This document shows positions 54,851-62,505 of a DNA stretch of 64,000 nucleotides, piece after piece. The notes under the pieces are model-generated. The model searched no databases and was not told where the DNA came from. It saw only the letters and a list, made by a program, of their open reading frames with translations. The position numbers and the translations under genes were made by a program. Source of the stretch: JANQSP01 sp965226095 (GTDB lineage: Bacteria > Bdellovibrionota > Bdellovibrionia > Bdellovibrionales > UBA1609). Within the stretch, counting starts at the first letter, position 1; each line of letters starts with the position of its first letter. Location: contig OZ245336.1 in the NCBI GenBank assembly GCA_965226095.1, forward strand, positions 186,001 through 250,000, read 5' to 3'.

Positions 54851-55609
54851 CTATTTCACTTTATCATTCAATAAAGAAGGTAAGGATTTATGATAAGGTT
54901 TTTGTCCTAACAAACTTAAAATCCGATTATAAAGATTCCGGTTATTAATTAATGCTCCGGCTGTTCCTTCCCCTTTATCAATTTTAATAAGTATGTTTTT
55001 TAAATGTTTTAATATCTCTGCAAAATCCTTAGACTTCTCTTTTGAAAAAAATCCAGCAACCTGTTTAAAAGCCTGTGATGTATGTCCTAAAGGCTTTTCA
55101 GAATTCAAAGAGCTCAAAAAAGTAGATACTTCTGTTATTACATTAGATAATTGTTCCTTTACACTCTCACTTCCTAAAAACCCCATTAACCCCTTATATT
55201 TTTGATTAGCAATAAAGCTTCCTTCCGGTAATTGTGTGCCTCTCGCTTCTCCTTTAGTAGTAATAGATATAAATTTATCCCCTAAAACCCCTTTTACTCC
55301 CAAAGAAGCTTCAGATTGATCAGTGATCACCAGCGCAAATTTCTTAACAAGAGATACGGAAACATGAATCAAGCCTGTCTCAGGTATAAATTCAATATCT
55401 GTTACATTTCCTGCTGTGATTCCATTCACTGTCACTACAGAACCTTTAAAAAGACCATGTACTTCTGGAAGTTCAATTTTATATTTAGCTGTTGAAGAAA
55501 ATATTGTCGCTTTATCGCCTAACAAAATAACATAGGCAAATACACTAATAACACCAAAGAAAACAAAAATCCCCACTCGCCATTCCATACCTTTTTTAAT
55601 CTGGCTCAT
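54851..55609 (-). CDS. mlaD: MCE-domain protein MlaD-like
   Basis: Periplasmic lipid-binding component of the Mla importer/exporter: membrane anchor (~10-30), then the MCE domain (IELPEVHGLFKGSVVTVNGITAGNVTDIEF ... GVKGVLGDKFISIT). About 252 residues. The start ATG at 55609 is chosen because AGGAGG sits 5 bases upstream; it overlaps the mlaF stop by 14 bases. The C-terminal third is helical. Confidence 0.9.
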   Translation of the reverse strand: MSQIKKGMEWRVGIFVFFGVISVFAYVILLGDKATIFSSTAKYKIELPEVHGLFKGSVVTVNGITAGNVTDIEFIPETGLIHVSVSLVKKFALVITDQSEASLGVKGVLGDKFISITTKGEARGTQLPEGSFIANQKYKGLMGFLGSESVKEQLSNVITEVSTFLSSLNSEKPLGHTSQAFKQVAGFFSKEKSKDFAEILKHLKNILIKIDKGEGTAGALINNRNLYNRILSLLGQKPYHKSLPSLLNDKVK

Positions 55610-56348
55610 CATCTCCTCCTTTAATTCCATGAATAAAATTATTTAATAGTTTATTGTAGCTTTTTTGAAAATTTTGAGGCGTATCGATGGCTTGTATTTT
55701 TCCACGACCTAACAAAGCAATCCGATCACAAAGCTTTAAAGCTGTCTGCATATCATGCGTCACCATAATAGAACTGGTTCCTTTTTTTTGCAAACGAAGA
55801 ATTGTGTTTTCCATATTCCGTTTTTTATAAGGATCCAAGCCGGAAGTAGGCTCATCATACAACAATACTTTAGGTTTTGTAATTGTAGCTCTGGCAATAC
55901 CTACTCGTTTTTGCATTCCTCCACTGAGTTCTGATGGATACATATTTTCACAGCCTTCCAATTTAAATTCTTCTAATTCCTGTAAAGCCAATTGTCTCAT
56001 TTTTTTCTCTGACTGAGAAGTATGCTCTCTAAGAGGGAATAACAAATTTTCCAGTACTGTCATGGAATCAAATAAAGCTCCACCCTGAAAAGCATAAGCC
56101 ACTTTTTTTCGAATTTCTATAAACTCCTCTTGTGAAGAACGAAAAACATCTTCACCTTCAATAAAAATTTTTCCGCTGGTGGGATATTCTAAGCCTATAA
56201 GAGCGCGCAACAATGTGGATTTACCATCTCCTGATCCACCAATTAAGCCTAAACACTCCCCTTCATGCAAGGAAAAAGTCACCCCTCTTAACACTTTTTT
56301 ATTAAAAAAAGAAATATATAAATTTTTTACTTCCACTAAAGGAATCAT
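55596..56348 (-). CDS. mlaF: Mla ABC transporter ATPase MlaF-like
   Basis: 250 residues. Walker A GGSGDGKST, signature LSGGMQKRVGIARA, Walker B VLLYDEPTSGLD, His switch VTHD. Walker A has Asp in place of the usual Ser/Ala/Cys before GKST, an unusual but tolerated position. Drives MlaE. Starts directly after the mlaE stop. Confidence 0.94.
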   Translation of the reverse strand: MIPLVEVKNLYISFFNKKVLRGVTFSLHEGECLGLIGGSGDGKSTLLRALIGLEYPTSGKIFIEGEDVFRSSQEEFIEIRKKVAYAFQGGALFDSMTVLENLLFPLREHTSQSEKKMRQLALQELEEFKLEGCENMYPSELSGGMQKRVGIARATITKPKVLLYDEPTSGLDPYKKRNMENTILRLQKKGTSSIMVTHDMQTALKLCDRIALLGRGKIQAIDTPQNFQKSYNKLLNNFIHGIKGGDDEPD

Positions 56349-57116
56349 TTACACCATCTCCACAATCATCCAATATAGTTTCGTTAATACATAATCTCCT
56401 AAAACAATCATCACAGAAGAATAAACCACCGCTTTCGTGGTGGCATTACCAACTTCATAAGTGCCTTTATCTGTTTGAAAACCAAAATAACAGGAAGTTA
56501 ATATAATAAATGCCGCAAAAAAGAATGCTTTTACATATCCAGAAACGAAATCCTGAACTCTCGTCGTCGTCATCACTTTATGTAAGAAATAAAAGATATC
56601 AAAATTTAATTCTAACATCCCTGTCAAAGCTCCAAAAAAAATACAAACACAACAGAAAAACACACATAAAATAGGAATAGCAATCAATCCCCCTAAAAGA
56701 CTGGGAATAACAATTCTTTTTATGGGTGAAGTTCCCAAAGCTAATAGCGCATCAATTTGTTGTGTTACCTTCATAGCTCCAATTTCTGCTGTTAAACTGG
56801 CACCCACTCGACCAGCTAAAATTAGACTGGTAAAAACCGGTCCAAATTCTCTAAAAATAGAAAGAGATAAAATTTTAGGACTGTATATTTTTGCTCCAAA
56901 TTTTTCCAATGTCAGACCAAATTGTAGAGTCAACACCATACCGGTACAGGCTGCTGTCACAAATACAATAGGCAAAGAACGGTATCCAATTTCATACACC
57001 TGTTTAACCATTAAATTAAAATAAAATGGTTTGGTTTTAATTTCCCGAGCAATATCTGCTATCAGTAAACCAATGCCACCTAAAAACTGAATAACCTGAG
57101 ATAATAAATGTTTCAT
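56349..57116 (-). CDS. mlaE: Mla ABC transporter permease MlaE-like
   Basis: 255 residues, five hydrophobic segments and the MlaE signature (FVTAACTGMVLTLQFGLTLEKFGA, ... EFGPVFTSLILAGRVGASLTAEIGAMKVTQQIDAL). Overlaps the lipoprotein gene before it by 4 bases. Part of the phospholipid-transport operon. Confidence 0.94.
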   Translation of the reverse strand: MKHLLSQVIQFLGGIGLLIADIAREIKTKPFYFNLMVKQVYEIGYRSLPIVFVTAACTGMVLTLQFGLTLEKFGAKIYSPKILSLSIFREFGPVFTSLILAGRVGASLTAEIGAMKVTQQIDALLALGTSPIKRIVIPSLLGGLIAIPILCVFFCCVCIFFGALTGMLELNFDIFYFLHKVMTTTRVQDFVSGYVKAFFFAAFIILTSCYFGFQTDKGTYEVGNATTKAVVYSSVMIVLGDYVLTKLYWMIVEMV

Positions 57117-57613
57117 AATACTTTAAACCCTTTAATAAACTGATTAAATATTTTAACATCCTTTAATAAAGCCTTATGAGAATGCGCCAAAAAACTTAAA
57201 ACATAAAAACACTGTTCTTTTTTAAACAACAATATCTCCATACGATGTTGTTGTTTATGAGAACCAGAATTCCTTAAACTCAATCGATGAGCCTTTTGTT
57301 TTTGATAAAAGATTTTCTTTTGCTTTAACAGGCGAACAGATTTTAAACCACTCAAAAAATCCTGTTGAAAATCCTTTAAAGAAGTGAAGGGTATTGAGCT
57401 GGAACAACTGGAAAAATAAGATATAAGACTCTGATTGTTTGGATTTTGCCAAACAGCTTCCCAACCTTCTTTTTTCTTTTTTTCCCAAGGTGACGACAGT
57501 TGCTGAAAAGATACTTTTTCAGAATTATGATCTTTGAGTGCATTAAAGCGAAAAGCCATACATGAACTTAAAAAAAAGCAAATATAAAAAATATAAAAAA
57601 AGATTTTTATGAT
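57113..57613 (-). CDS. Lipoprotein of the mla operon, non-AUG start
   Basis: The frame carries a full lipoprotein signal, IIKIFFYIFYICFFLSSC, directly upstream of the first ATG (57559). No ATG, GTG or TTG occurs between that signal and the in-frame stop at 57632. GGAG (57622-57619) is placed 2, 5 and 8 bases before ATT, ATC and ATA codons; ATC (57613) or ATA (57610) is the likely start. Without the signal the protein would begin one residue after the lipobox Cys and without a ribosome site. The mature part (~150 residues, basic) is unknown. First gene of the operon with mlaE, mlaF, mlaD. Confidence 0.65.
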   Translation of the reverse strand: MIKIFFYIFYICFFLSSCMAFRFNALKDHNSEKVSFQQLSSPWEKKKKEGWEAVWQNPNNQSLISYFSSCSSSIPFTSLKDFQQDFLSGLKSVRLLKQKKIFYQKQKAHRLSLRNSGSHKQQHRMEILLFKKEQCFYVLSFLAHSHKALLKDVKIFNQFIKGFKVL

Positions 57614-57689
57614 AATAACTCCAATTTGTTCTTAATAACAAACAGAATTTCCCATAAGTCAGGGTTGGTTTCAAGACTATATAATAGAG

Positions 57690-58313
57690 TTAACGGCCTG
57701 GTGTTATTCGAGTATCACTAGTTGACACAGGTTTTGATGGGTTTTCCAAACTAAGATTACCTATCTTGACATCTTCATGAGCTCGACCACCATAGAAAAT
57801 ATCCACATTTAGTATTCGTTCAACTGGTGTACCATCCTCAGATTTAATAATAACAAAAATCCCTCCTACTGGCCCTGATCGCGCTAGATATCGGGACAAA
57901 CGAGCCTGAAAACCATAGTCACCGGCATGGTCAGCATCACCCTTCACAGCAATAATTTGAGAAGGCCTAAAATAGGGATCCGAGACCGTTTCTAATTGAG
58001 GAATTATATTAAGCTCAACTTCAGAAGGTAAAGAATCTTTTTTAAAAATCAACTCTACAGAAGCTGTAGAATCCCATTTTTTACATTTAGCATGACCAAA
58101 ATTCCAAGTAAATATCTCACATACTCCATGGGCCTGTAAGAGATTATGATACACTTCAGTATTACTGATAGTAAGAGAGCCAGACCATCTTTGATCTTTC
58201 TGTGTTCTCTTGGAATCATCCGGATTTCTTGGCTGAACAACCACGGAGCGAGGAGCCCCCTGCTGGCAGTGAACTAAAAAGAAAAGAAAAGAAAAAAGTA
58301 TTAAATATTTCAT
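57690..58313 (-). CDS. Lipoprotein of unknown function
   Basis: 207 residues; lipoprotein signal ending at Cys16 (FLVHC). The mature part is beta-rich with alternating strands; no family recognised. It lies upstream of the mla genes on the same strand, 76 bases apart from the inferred lipoprotein start. Confidence 0.68.
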   Translation of the reverse strand: MKYLILFSFLFFLVHCQQGAPRSVVVQPRNPDDSKRTQKDQRWSGSLTISNTEVYHNLLQAHGVCEIFTWNFGHAKCKKWDSTASVELIFKKDSLPSEVELNIIPQLETVSDPYFRPSQIIAVKGDADHAGDYGFQARLSRYLARSGPVGGIFVIIKSEDGTPVERILNVDIFYGGRAHEDVKIGNLSLENPSKPVSTSDTRITPGR

Positions 58314-58424
58314 TAAGGTCTATTTCGGTATTTTTTTTATAATTTTTAAAAAAAAGTGAAAATTGTTACTTTTATCCTAACAAACCGCTTCATAACATAG
58401 AAATATATGTTATTATTAAGTTTT

Positions 58425-58773
58425 GGGGGCGAGTGGCTTCGACGTAGGTCATGAAACTTCAGGAGCATGCAGAGGCGCATGAGGACCTCTTTAAAAATGT
58501 GCATTAAAACTAATTGGCAACTCTGAAGTTGCTTTTGCTGCCTAATTAATAGGTAGTCACTGACTGTATTATTGATGATGAGGTATGGAAGGTGTCGATT
58601 TAATCATCTAGGTTTTTTCACTGCTTATCAGGGTAAAAAACTTAAATTTACTGATAAAAACCAGTCTGTCTTTGCTGATACGGGACCGGCTGGATTACAG
58701 TATCAGCTAAGCATGTAGTCGCCTGAATGCGGAGGATTTGCGGACACGAGTTCGACTCTCGTCGCCTCCACCA
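58425..58773 (+). ncRNA. ssrA: tmRNA
   Basis: tRNA-like ends: GGGGGCG pairs with CGCCTCC next to an encoded ACCA, with T loop GAGTTCGACTCTC. The tag frame reads GGC AAC TCT GAA GTT GCT TTT GCT GCC TAA at 58516-58545, giving (A)GNSEVAFAA; the hydrophobic AFAA end fits recognition by ClpXP, coded at 3.5-5.4 kb. A second stop TAA and a TAG follow. It frees stalled ribosomes. A family hairpin begins 3 bases after the CCA and probably terminates it. Confidence 0.95.
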
Positions 58774-58775
58774 TT

Positions 58776-58804
58776 CTTGAAAAGTCCTCAGGAGACTTTT
58801 CAAG
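58776..58804. repeat. Family hairpin directly after tmRNA
   Basis: CTTGAAAAGTC and GACTTTTCAAG around CTCAGGA, starting 3 bases after the tmRNA CCA. T-rich DNA follows, so it can serve as terminator. The linker of the family continues to ~58837 in reverse orientation relative to 60.6 kb. Confidence 0.88.
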
Positions 58805-58918
58805 TTTATCATAATTACATGCACTCTGTATAACTGAAAGCGACACAAGCTGTAATTTAATAAAGAGCTTGTGACATAAGCTCTCAAGCTTTTATAGTTA
58901 AAGTCAGGTACATATTTT

Positions 58919-59758
58919 ATGAAACACAATCTTTTTATTTTAATTACTCTGTTTCTCAGCCTGTTTTTCACAAACAGTTGTGAAATTTTTGAAAAAGCAA
59001 CAGGAGGAACCACAACAAATATAAACATTGTCCCCAGCCCGACTAGAGGAGATAATACCCAAATATTATCCAATAGAATTAATTTAAAAGGAGGAGAATT
59101 TATATGTCGCAGGGGCTTTCCTTTGGAGGAGAGATATGATCTGGACTTAGATGAATTAAATGATGACCCCCCAACAAGTACGGAGACGGAGACTGACGAC
59201 GAGACCGAGACCGAGACCGAGACTAACACTGCACAAAATCAGAACAAAAGACAGGATAATGTTTTGACTACAGTAGGTGATAATTGGTTTAAAGTGGGTT
59301 TTAATTTTCAGAATAAATCTGAACATCATTTGATTATAGACCAAATAATTTTTTATATGAAAGCAAGTTATGGAACTGAATCTTTAACTAAAACAATTGA
59401 AATAAATACTACTTATTGTGGATCTAATAGCGAATTTATACCCACTTCAGCTCTCTATATTATACCTCCCACTGGCGCACAAGCGGGATATCACTATAAT
59501 GAAAATTTAAAAAACGGTATTAACAATCTCACTATATTTGTATCAGGAGTGCCACTTCCGACTAGCCCAAAACAATTAATTAATAGTCGCCCTCCATCTG
59601 AAAACGATGAAAAAGAACCCTTTGTACCAACCAGAATACCTACATATAATGTCACTGCAAGATTCTTTGGAACGCTCGTTAATTCAAAGATAGTCGAAAC
59701 AGATAGAGTTGTAAAAAAGATCTTTTTTACTGTGCCTGGCCAGTCTTTTATTCAGTAA
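58919..59758 (+). CDS. Lipoprotein with Thr-Glu repeat
   Basis: 279 residues; lipoprotein signal ending at Cys21 (FTNSC). A short T-E dipeptide repeat (TETETDDETETETET, ~87-101) separates an N-terminal part from a beta-rich C-terminal domain. The repeat is coded by GAGAC(C) units prone to slippage. Function unknown. Confidence 0.65.
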   Translation: MKHNLFILITLFLSLFFTNSCEIFEKATGGTTTNINIVPSPTRGDNTQILSNRINLKGGEFICRRGFPLEERYDLDLDELNDDPPTSTETETDDETETETETNTAQNQNKRQDNVLTTVGDNWFKVGFNFQNKSEHHLIIDQIIFYMKASYGTESLTKTIEINTTYCGSNSEFIPTSALYIIPPTGAQAGYHYNENLKNGINNLTIFVSGVPLPTSPKQLINSRPPSENDEKEPFVPTRIPTYNVTARFFGTLVNSKIVETDRVVKKIFFTVPGQSFIQ

Positions 59759-59908
59759 ATATATCTTTTTACCCCATCATTTTACCTGACCTTTTGGTTG
59801 AATGGCTTTAACTTGTCTCTAAAATATACACTTCCAATTTTATAATTTTTATTTTTAAAGATTATCCTTTTCTACTCCGATGAATTAAATGGTTAGGAGA
59901 TTTGATTT

Positions 59909-60427
59909 ATGAAAATGCAAAAATGCGCACCCGATTCATGCAATATACAATCTATTGTAGACTTCATATCTCAATGTCGTGGATTAAGATTTTTAGAAAG
60001 TGGTGAAGATGAATTGATCATTTGTCAAAGAGTGGATGAGAAATCTCTTACTTTTAAAGCTTCACAAGTAGAAGAAGTTTTATCCCGAACAGATGGTGAA
60101 AATGAAAATTTTCTCCAAATAAATTTTTCCGATGGAAAAAAAGTAATCCTCACTGATAACTTAATCGGTTTTAAGCCGGCTACTCAGGATTCTTTGGATA
60201 TGAAGCGTTTGCCAAAAGTAGTTACTACTCCGGACCTCATTAGTTTTATAGAAGTTTTGGAAGATTCATTACATGATGATAATGTGACTATAGACGAAAT
60301 TGAAGATGTTAAACAATATTTTAACTCTGTTTTAATAGGTGCAGAAGCTATTGGTTTTAATCTGATTTGCGAGAGAGTGTGGATGGCCAGCATTTTAAAC
60401 CACCAAATAGCCATCGGAAACAGTTAG
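59909..60427 (+). CDS. Protein of unknown function, 172 residues
   Basis: Acidic cytosolic protein with a good ribosome site (TAGGAG). The middle has a beta hairpin (FLQINFSDGKKVILTDNLIGF), the C-terminal half is helical. No family recognised. Confidence 0.6.
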   Translation: MKMQKCAPDSCNIQSIVDFISQCRGLRFLESGEDELIICQRVDEKSLTFKASQVEEVLSRTDGENENFLQINFSDGKKVILTDNLIGFKPATQDSLDMKRLPKVVTTPDLISFIEVLEDSLHDDNVTIDEIEDVKQYFNSVLIGAEAIGFNLICERVWMASILNHQIAIGNS

Positions 60428-60483
60428 AATTTGCTTTTCCTTTTTAAATACTTTATTACTCTTGAACTGAAAGGCTTATTGCT

Positions 60484-60520
60484 TGTCATTCCCGCGTACG
60501 CGAGAATCCAGTCAACTGGA
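60484..60520. repeat. Dispersed repeat, copy B
   Basis: TGTCATTCCCGCGTACGCGA GAATCCAG-type element, matching 54753-54789 with a few changes. Confidence 0.72.
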
Positions 60521-60569
60521 AGCTTATAAGAAGTGTGTAACTATGCTAAACTCTGAAAGCTCTTAGAGA

Positions 60570-60598
60570 CTTGAAGGGCCCTCAGGTGGCCCTTCAAG
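60570..60598. repeat. Family hairpin
   Basis: CTTGAAGGGCC and GGCCCTTCAAG around CTCAGGT. Confidence 0.9.
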
Positions 60599-60621
60599 TT
60601 TTTGTGTAACTATGCTAAACT

Positions 60622-60648
60622 CTGAAAGGCCCCTAAGTGGCCTTTCAG
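60622..60648. repeat. Family hairpin
   Basis: CTGAAAGGCC and GGCCTTTCAG around CCTAAGT, followed by the linker TTATACAGAGTG. Confidence 0.9.
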
Positions 60649-60675
60649 TTATACAGAGTGTGTAACTATGCTAAA

Positions 60676-60703
60676 CTTGGAAGGTCCTTTAGGACCTTCC
60701 AAG
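60676..60703. repeat. Family hairpin ending at the tRNA-Ala 5' end
   Basis: CTTGGAAGGTCC and GGACCTTCCAAG around TTTA. Its last base is the base before position 1 of tRNA-Ala. Confidence 0.9.
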
Positions 60704-60779
<76 letters not shown>

Positions 60780-61049
60780 TTCGGTTTTTAACTACTTAAA
60801 ATAACTGAAGATTTTTATATCATGAAAAACTTTTACGGGATACTCTGGGTATTAGCGGTTAGTGGCGGTTATCAACAAGATAAACAGAAGTGGTTGTTTG
60901 GTTATTGTTTTGTTCAACATTGTTAATATAACTTGTTTCCTAATTTGTGTTAAGTTTTATATCTAAGATAAAAATTTCTGCTTGAATCAAAAGTAAATCT
61001 GTCTGATAAATAAATCATACCACCAGTTACAGCCTTCGGGTCGGCTGAC
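60780..61049. other. Gene-free region after tRNA-Ala
   Basis: No gene seen. It holds a palindromic TATCTAAGATA (60960-60970) and, from 61030, short stems that exclude each other: CAGCC/GGCTG (61030-61047) and GGGTC/GACCC (61038-61051). They lead into the terminator at 61050. Confidence 0.4.
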
Positions 61050-61078
61050 CCCGGGAGCCTGTGCGACCGGGTTTTTTT
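61050..61078 (+). terminator. GC-rich terminator
   Basis: CCCGG and CCGGG (61050-61054, 61067-61071) with a 12-base loop, then seven T. A terminator this strong, with no plus-strand gene before it, suggests a small RNA ending here. Confidence 0.7.
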
Positions 61079-61108
61079 ATATTTTATCTACATGAAAAAA
61101 ATATTTTT

Positions 61109-61782
61109 TTACAATTTCTCCACTTGTTGTTTGATATTCTTTAAAAGAGTTTTCATGTTGGAGAGATTAAGTTTGGCATACTCCTTCTTCTTTCTTAAAA
61201 CCTCTTCTAAATATTTTATAAAATCTTTATCATTTAAAATTATCAATATCTCTTTGAGTTGAAAATTCCTACCTCTACATTCAAAACACATCTTTACTGC
61301 TTCTTTTAACCTCTGAAGATGTAATCCTTTCTTAATTAAAGTATCTAAATCAATAAAATCTTTTATTCTTGTGTTTCCAGTTCCAAATCTAACAACTGTT
61401 TCCAATTTTTCTGCAAATATAAACTCAGCAGGATAAATTTGAAAAGAAATATTCTTTTCAGTTTCAATAATACATAGTTCACCAGCTTTCACAGACTCAG
61501 GTATTATGGAATCACCACTGCATACATCAACTTTTAATGCTTCTGATTGAGGGTTATTAAATAAAGTCCACTGTATAGAAAACCTCTCTCCACCATAAGG
61601 AGTTTGTCTTTTCATAGTATCTTGACTCAAGCTAAAAAATTGAAAACCATCTTTTAAATCAATATTCATTGCTTTTTTAAAAACCTTTCCTGGCACAAAA
61701 GAGTTTGCATTTGAGGGATTCTAAACTGAAATTTATTTTTTAAGTTTTCTAGCTTACTTCTGACTTGATGAGGATTCCACAT
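61109..61782 (-). pseudogene. AbiEii-type nucleotidyltransferase toxin, disrupted
   Basis: An intact-looking N-terminus (MWNPHQVRSKLENLKNKF) starts at 61782 directly after the antitoxin stop but runs into a stop after 38 codons. The C-terminal part continues in another frame (from ~61696) and shows the AbiEii pattern IYPAEFIFAEKLETVVRFGTGNTRIKDFIDLDTL. The segment that should hold the catalytic KGG(T/F) and Asp residues is missing, so a deletion plus frameshift removed the active site. Confidence 0.75.
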
Positions 61783-62370
61783 TTATAAGATCTCCAACAA
61801 TTGAGATATTTTTCCCTTAACACGATACACTTTAGACATACTCCTCAGCTTTCCAAGATTGATAGATAATTTTTTTCTTTTAGCTTCTTCAATAACAGAC
61901 AAGACAAAAGAAAGAGAGTAGCCAAATTTCAATAAGTCAATAACTGTCCTTTCCAAAGAGGAAACAGGAAGATTTTTTATCATTTTAATATGTTTTTTAT
62001 ATTGATCATCTTTCATTTGATGAAGTTTCACATCCTGCAATTTTCTTTTAGGAACATTTGAAAAAGGAACAATCAAATGAATATGCTCAGGGGCTTCATC
62101 TGTTAATCCATAGACTTTAAGGGCACTTTCCAAACCTATAACAGCTTGGGGAACACACACTAATTTCTCTTTTAGAAGGGAGTAGAAATCAAAACCCATA
62201 CTATCTTTAAAAGCATATACTCCATGAGACAGTCTGTTGATTTTACCCTGCTTTACATAGTGAGATAAAAGTTGAGGACTAACTTTATATTTATGAATCT
62301 TCTTTGCAGTACAAATTTTGCCTTTTAATTTACCTCTTAACATATTCAATTTTTTTGATGTTTTTCTCAT
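61783..62370 (-). CDS. AbiEi-type antitoxin
   Basis: 195 residues. N-terminal winged helix (ICTAKKIHKYKVSPQLLSHYVKQGKINRLSHGVYAF), then the AbiEi C-terminal domain (VIGLESALKVYGLTDEAPEHIHLIVP, ERTVIDLLKFGY). Normally represses its own operon and blocks the AbiEii toxin (type IV toxin-antitoxin, phage defence). Here the toxin partner is broken, so the antitoxin is an orphan. Confidence 0.85.
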   Translation of the reverse strand: MRKTSKKLNMLRGKLKGKICTAKKIHKYKVSPQLLSHYVKQGKINRLSHGVYAFKDSMGFDFYSLLKEKLVCVPQAVIGLESALKVYGLTDEAPEHIHLIVPFSNVPKRKLQDVKLHQMKDDQYKKHIKMIKNLPVSSLERTVIDLLKFGYSLSFVLSVIEEAKRKKLSINLGKLRSMSKVYRVKGKISQLLEIL

Positions 62371-62458
62371 ATTTTAATTATAGGTTATATTTTATAAAAT
62401 ACAACCTAAAACTAAAATTTTTATTATAGCAATATTCACGGGATTTTTACGAGAGATA

Positions 62459-62484
62459 CTGAAAGGTCCTGAAGGAGCTTTCAG
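62459..62484. repeat. Family hairpin, imperfect
   Basis: CTGAAAGGTC against GAGCTTTCAG with two central mismatches, loop CTGAAG. It lies after the minus-strand gene ending at 62506 and before abiEi. Confidence 0.7.
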
Positions 62485-62505
62485 ACCTTCCACATTAAGC
62501 CACTA

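Larger units (their letters stand above)
60534..60677. repeat. Three direct copies of TGTGTAACTATGCTAAACT
   Basis: Identical 19-base copies at 60534-60552, 60603-60621 and 60659-60677, each followed by a family hairpin. Reverse, diverged copies follow the hairpins at 47.47 and 58.8 kb. Confidence 0.92.

Noticed and set aside
58648..59229. Minus-strand open frame across the tmRNA 3' end
   Set aside because: It runs through the tmRNA and the TE-repeat gene on the other strand and has no coding character.
60534..60677. Three equal 19-base repeats as a CRISPR array
   Set aside because: Spacings differ (69 and 56 bases), the intervals are related hairpins rather than unique spacers, and no cas gene is near.
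61021..61080. SRP RNA or RNase P RNA fragment
   Set aside because: The conserved SRP loop (GGAAG...AGCAG) and RNase P strings (GAGGAAAGTC, ACAGAA) are absent.
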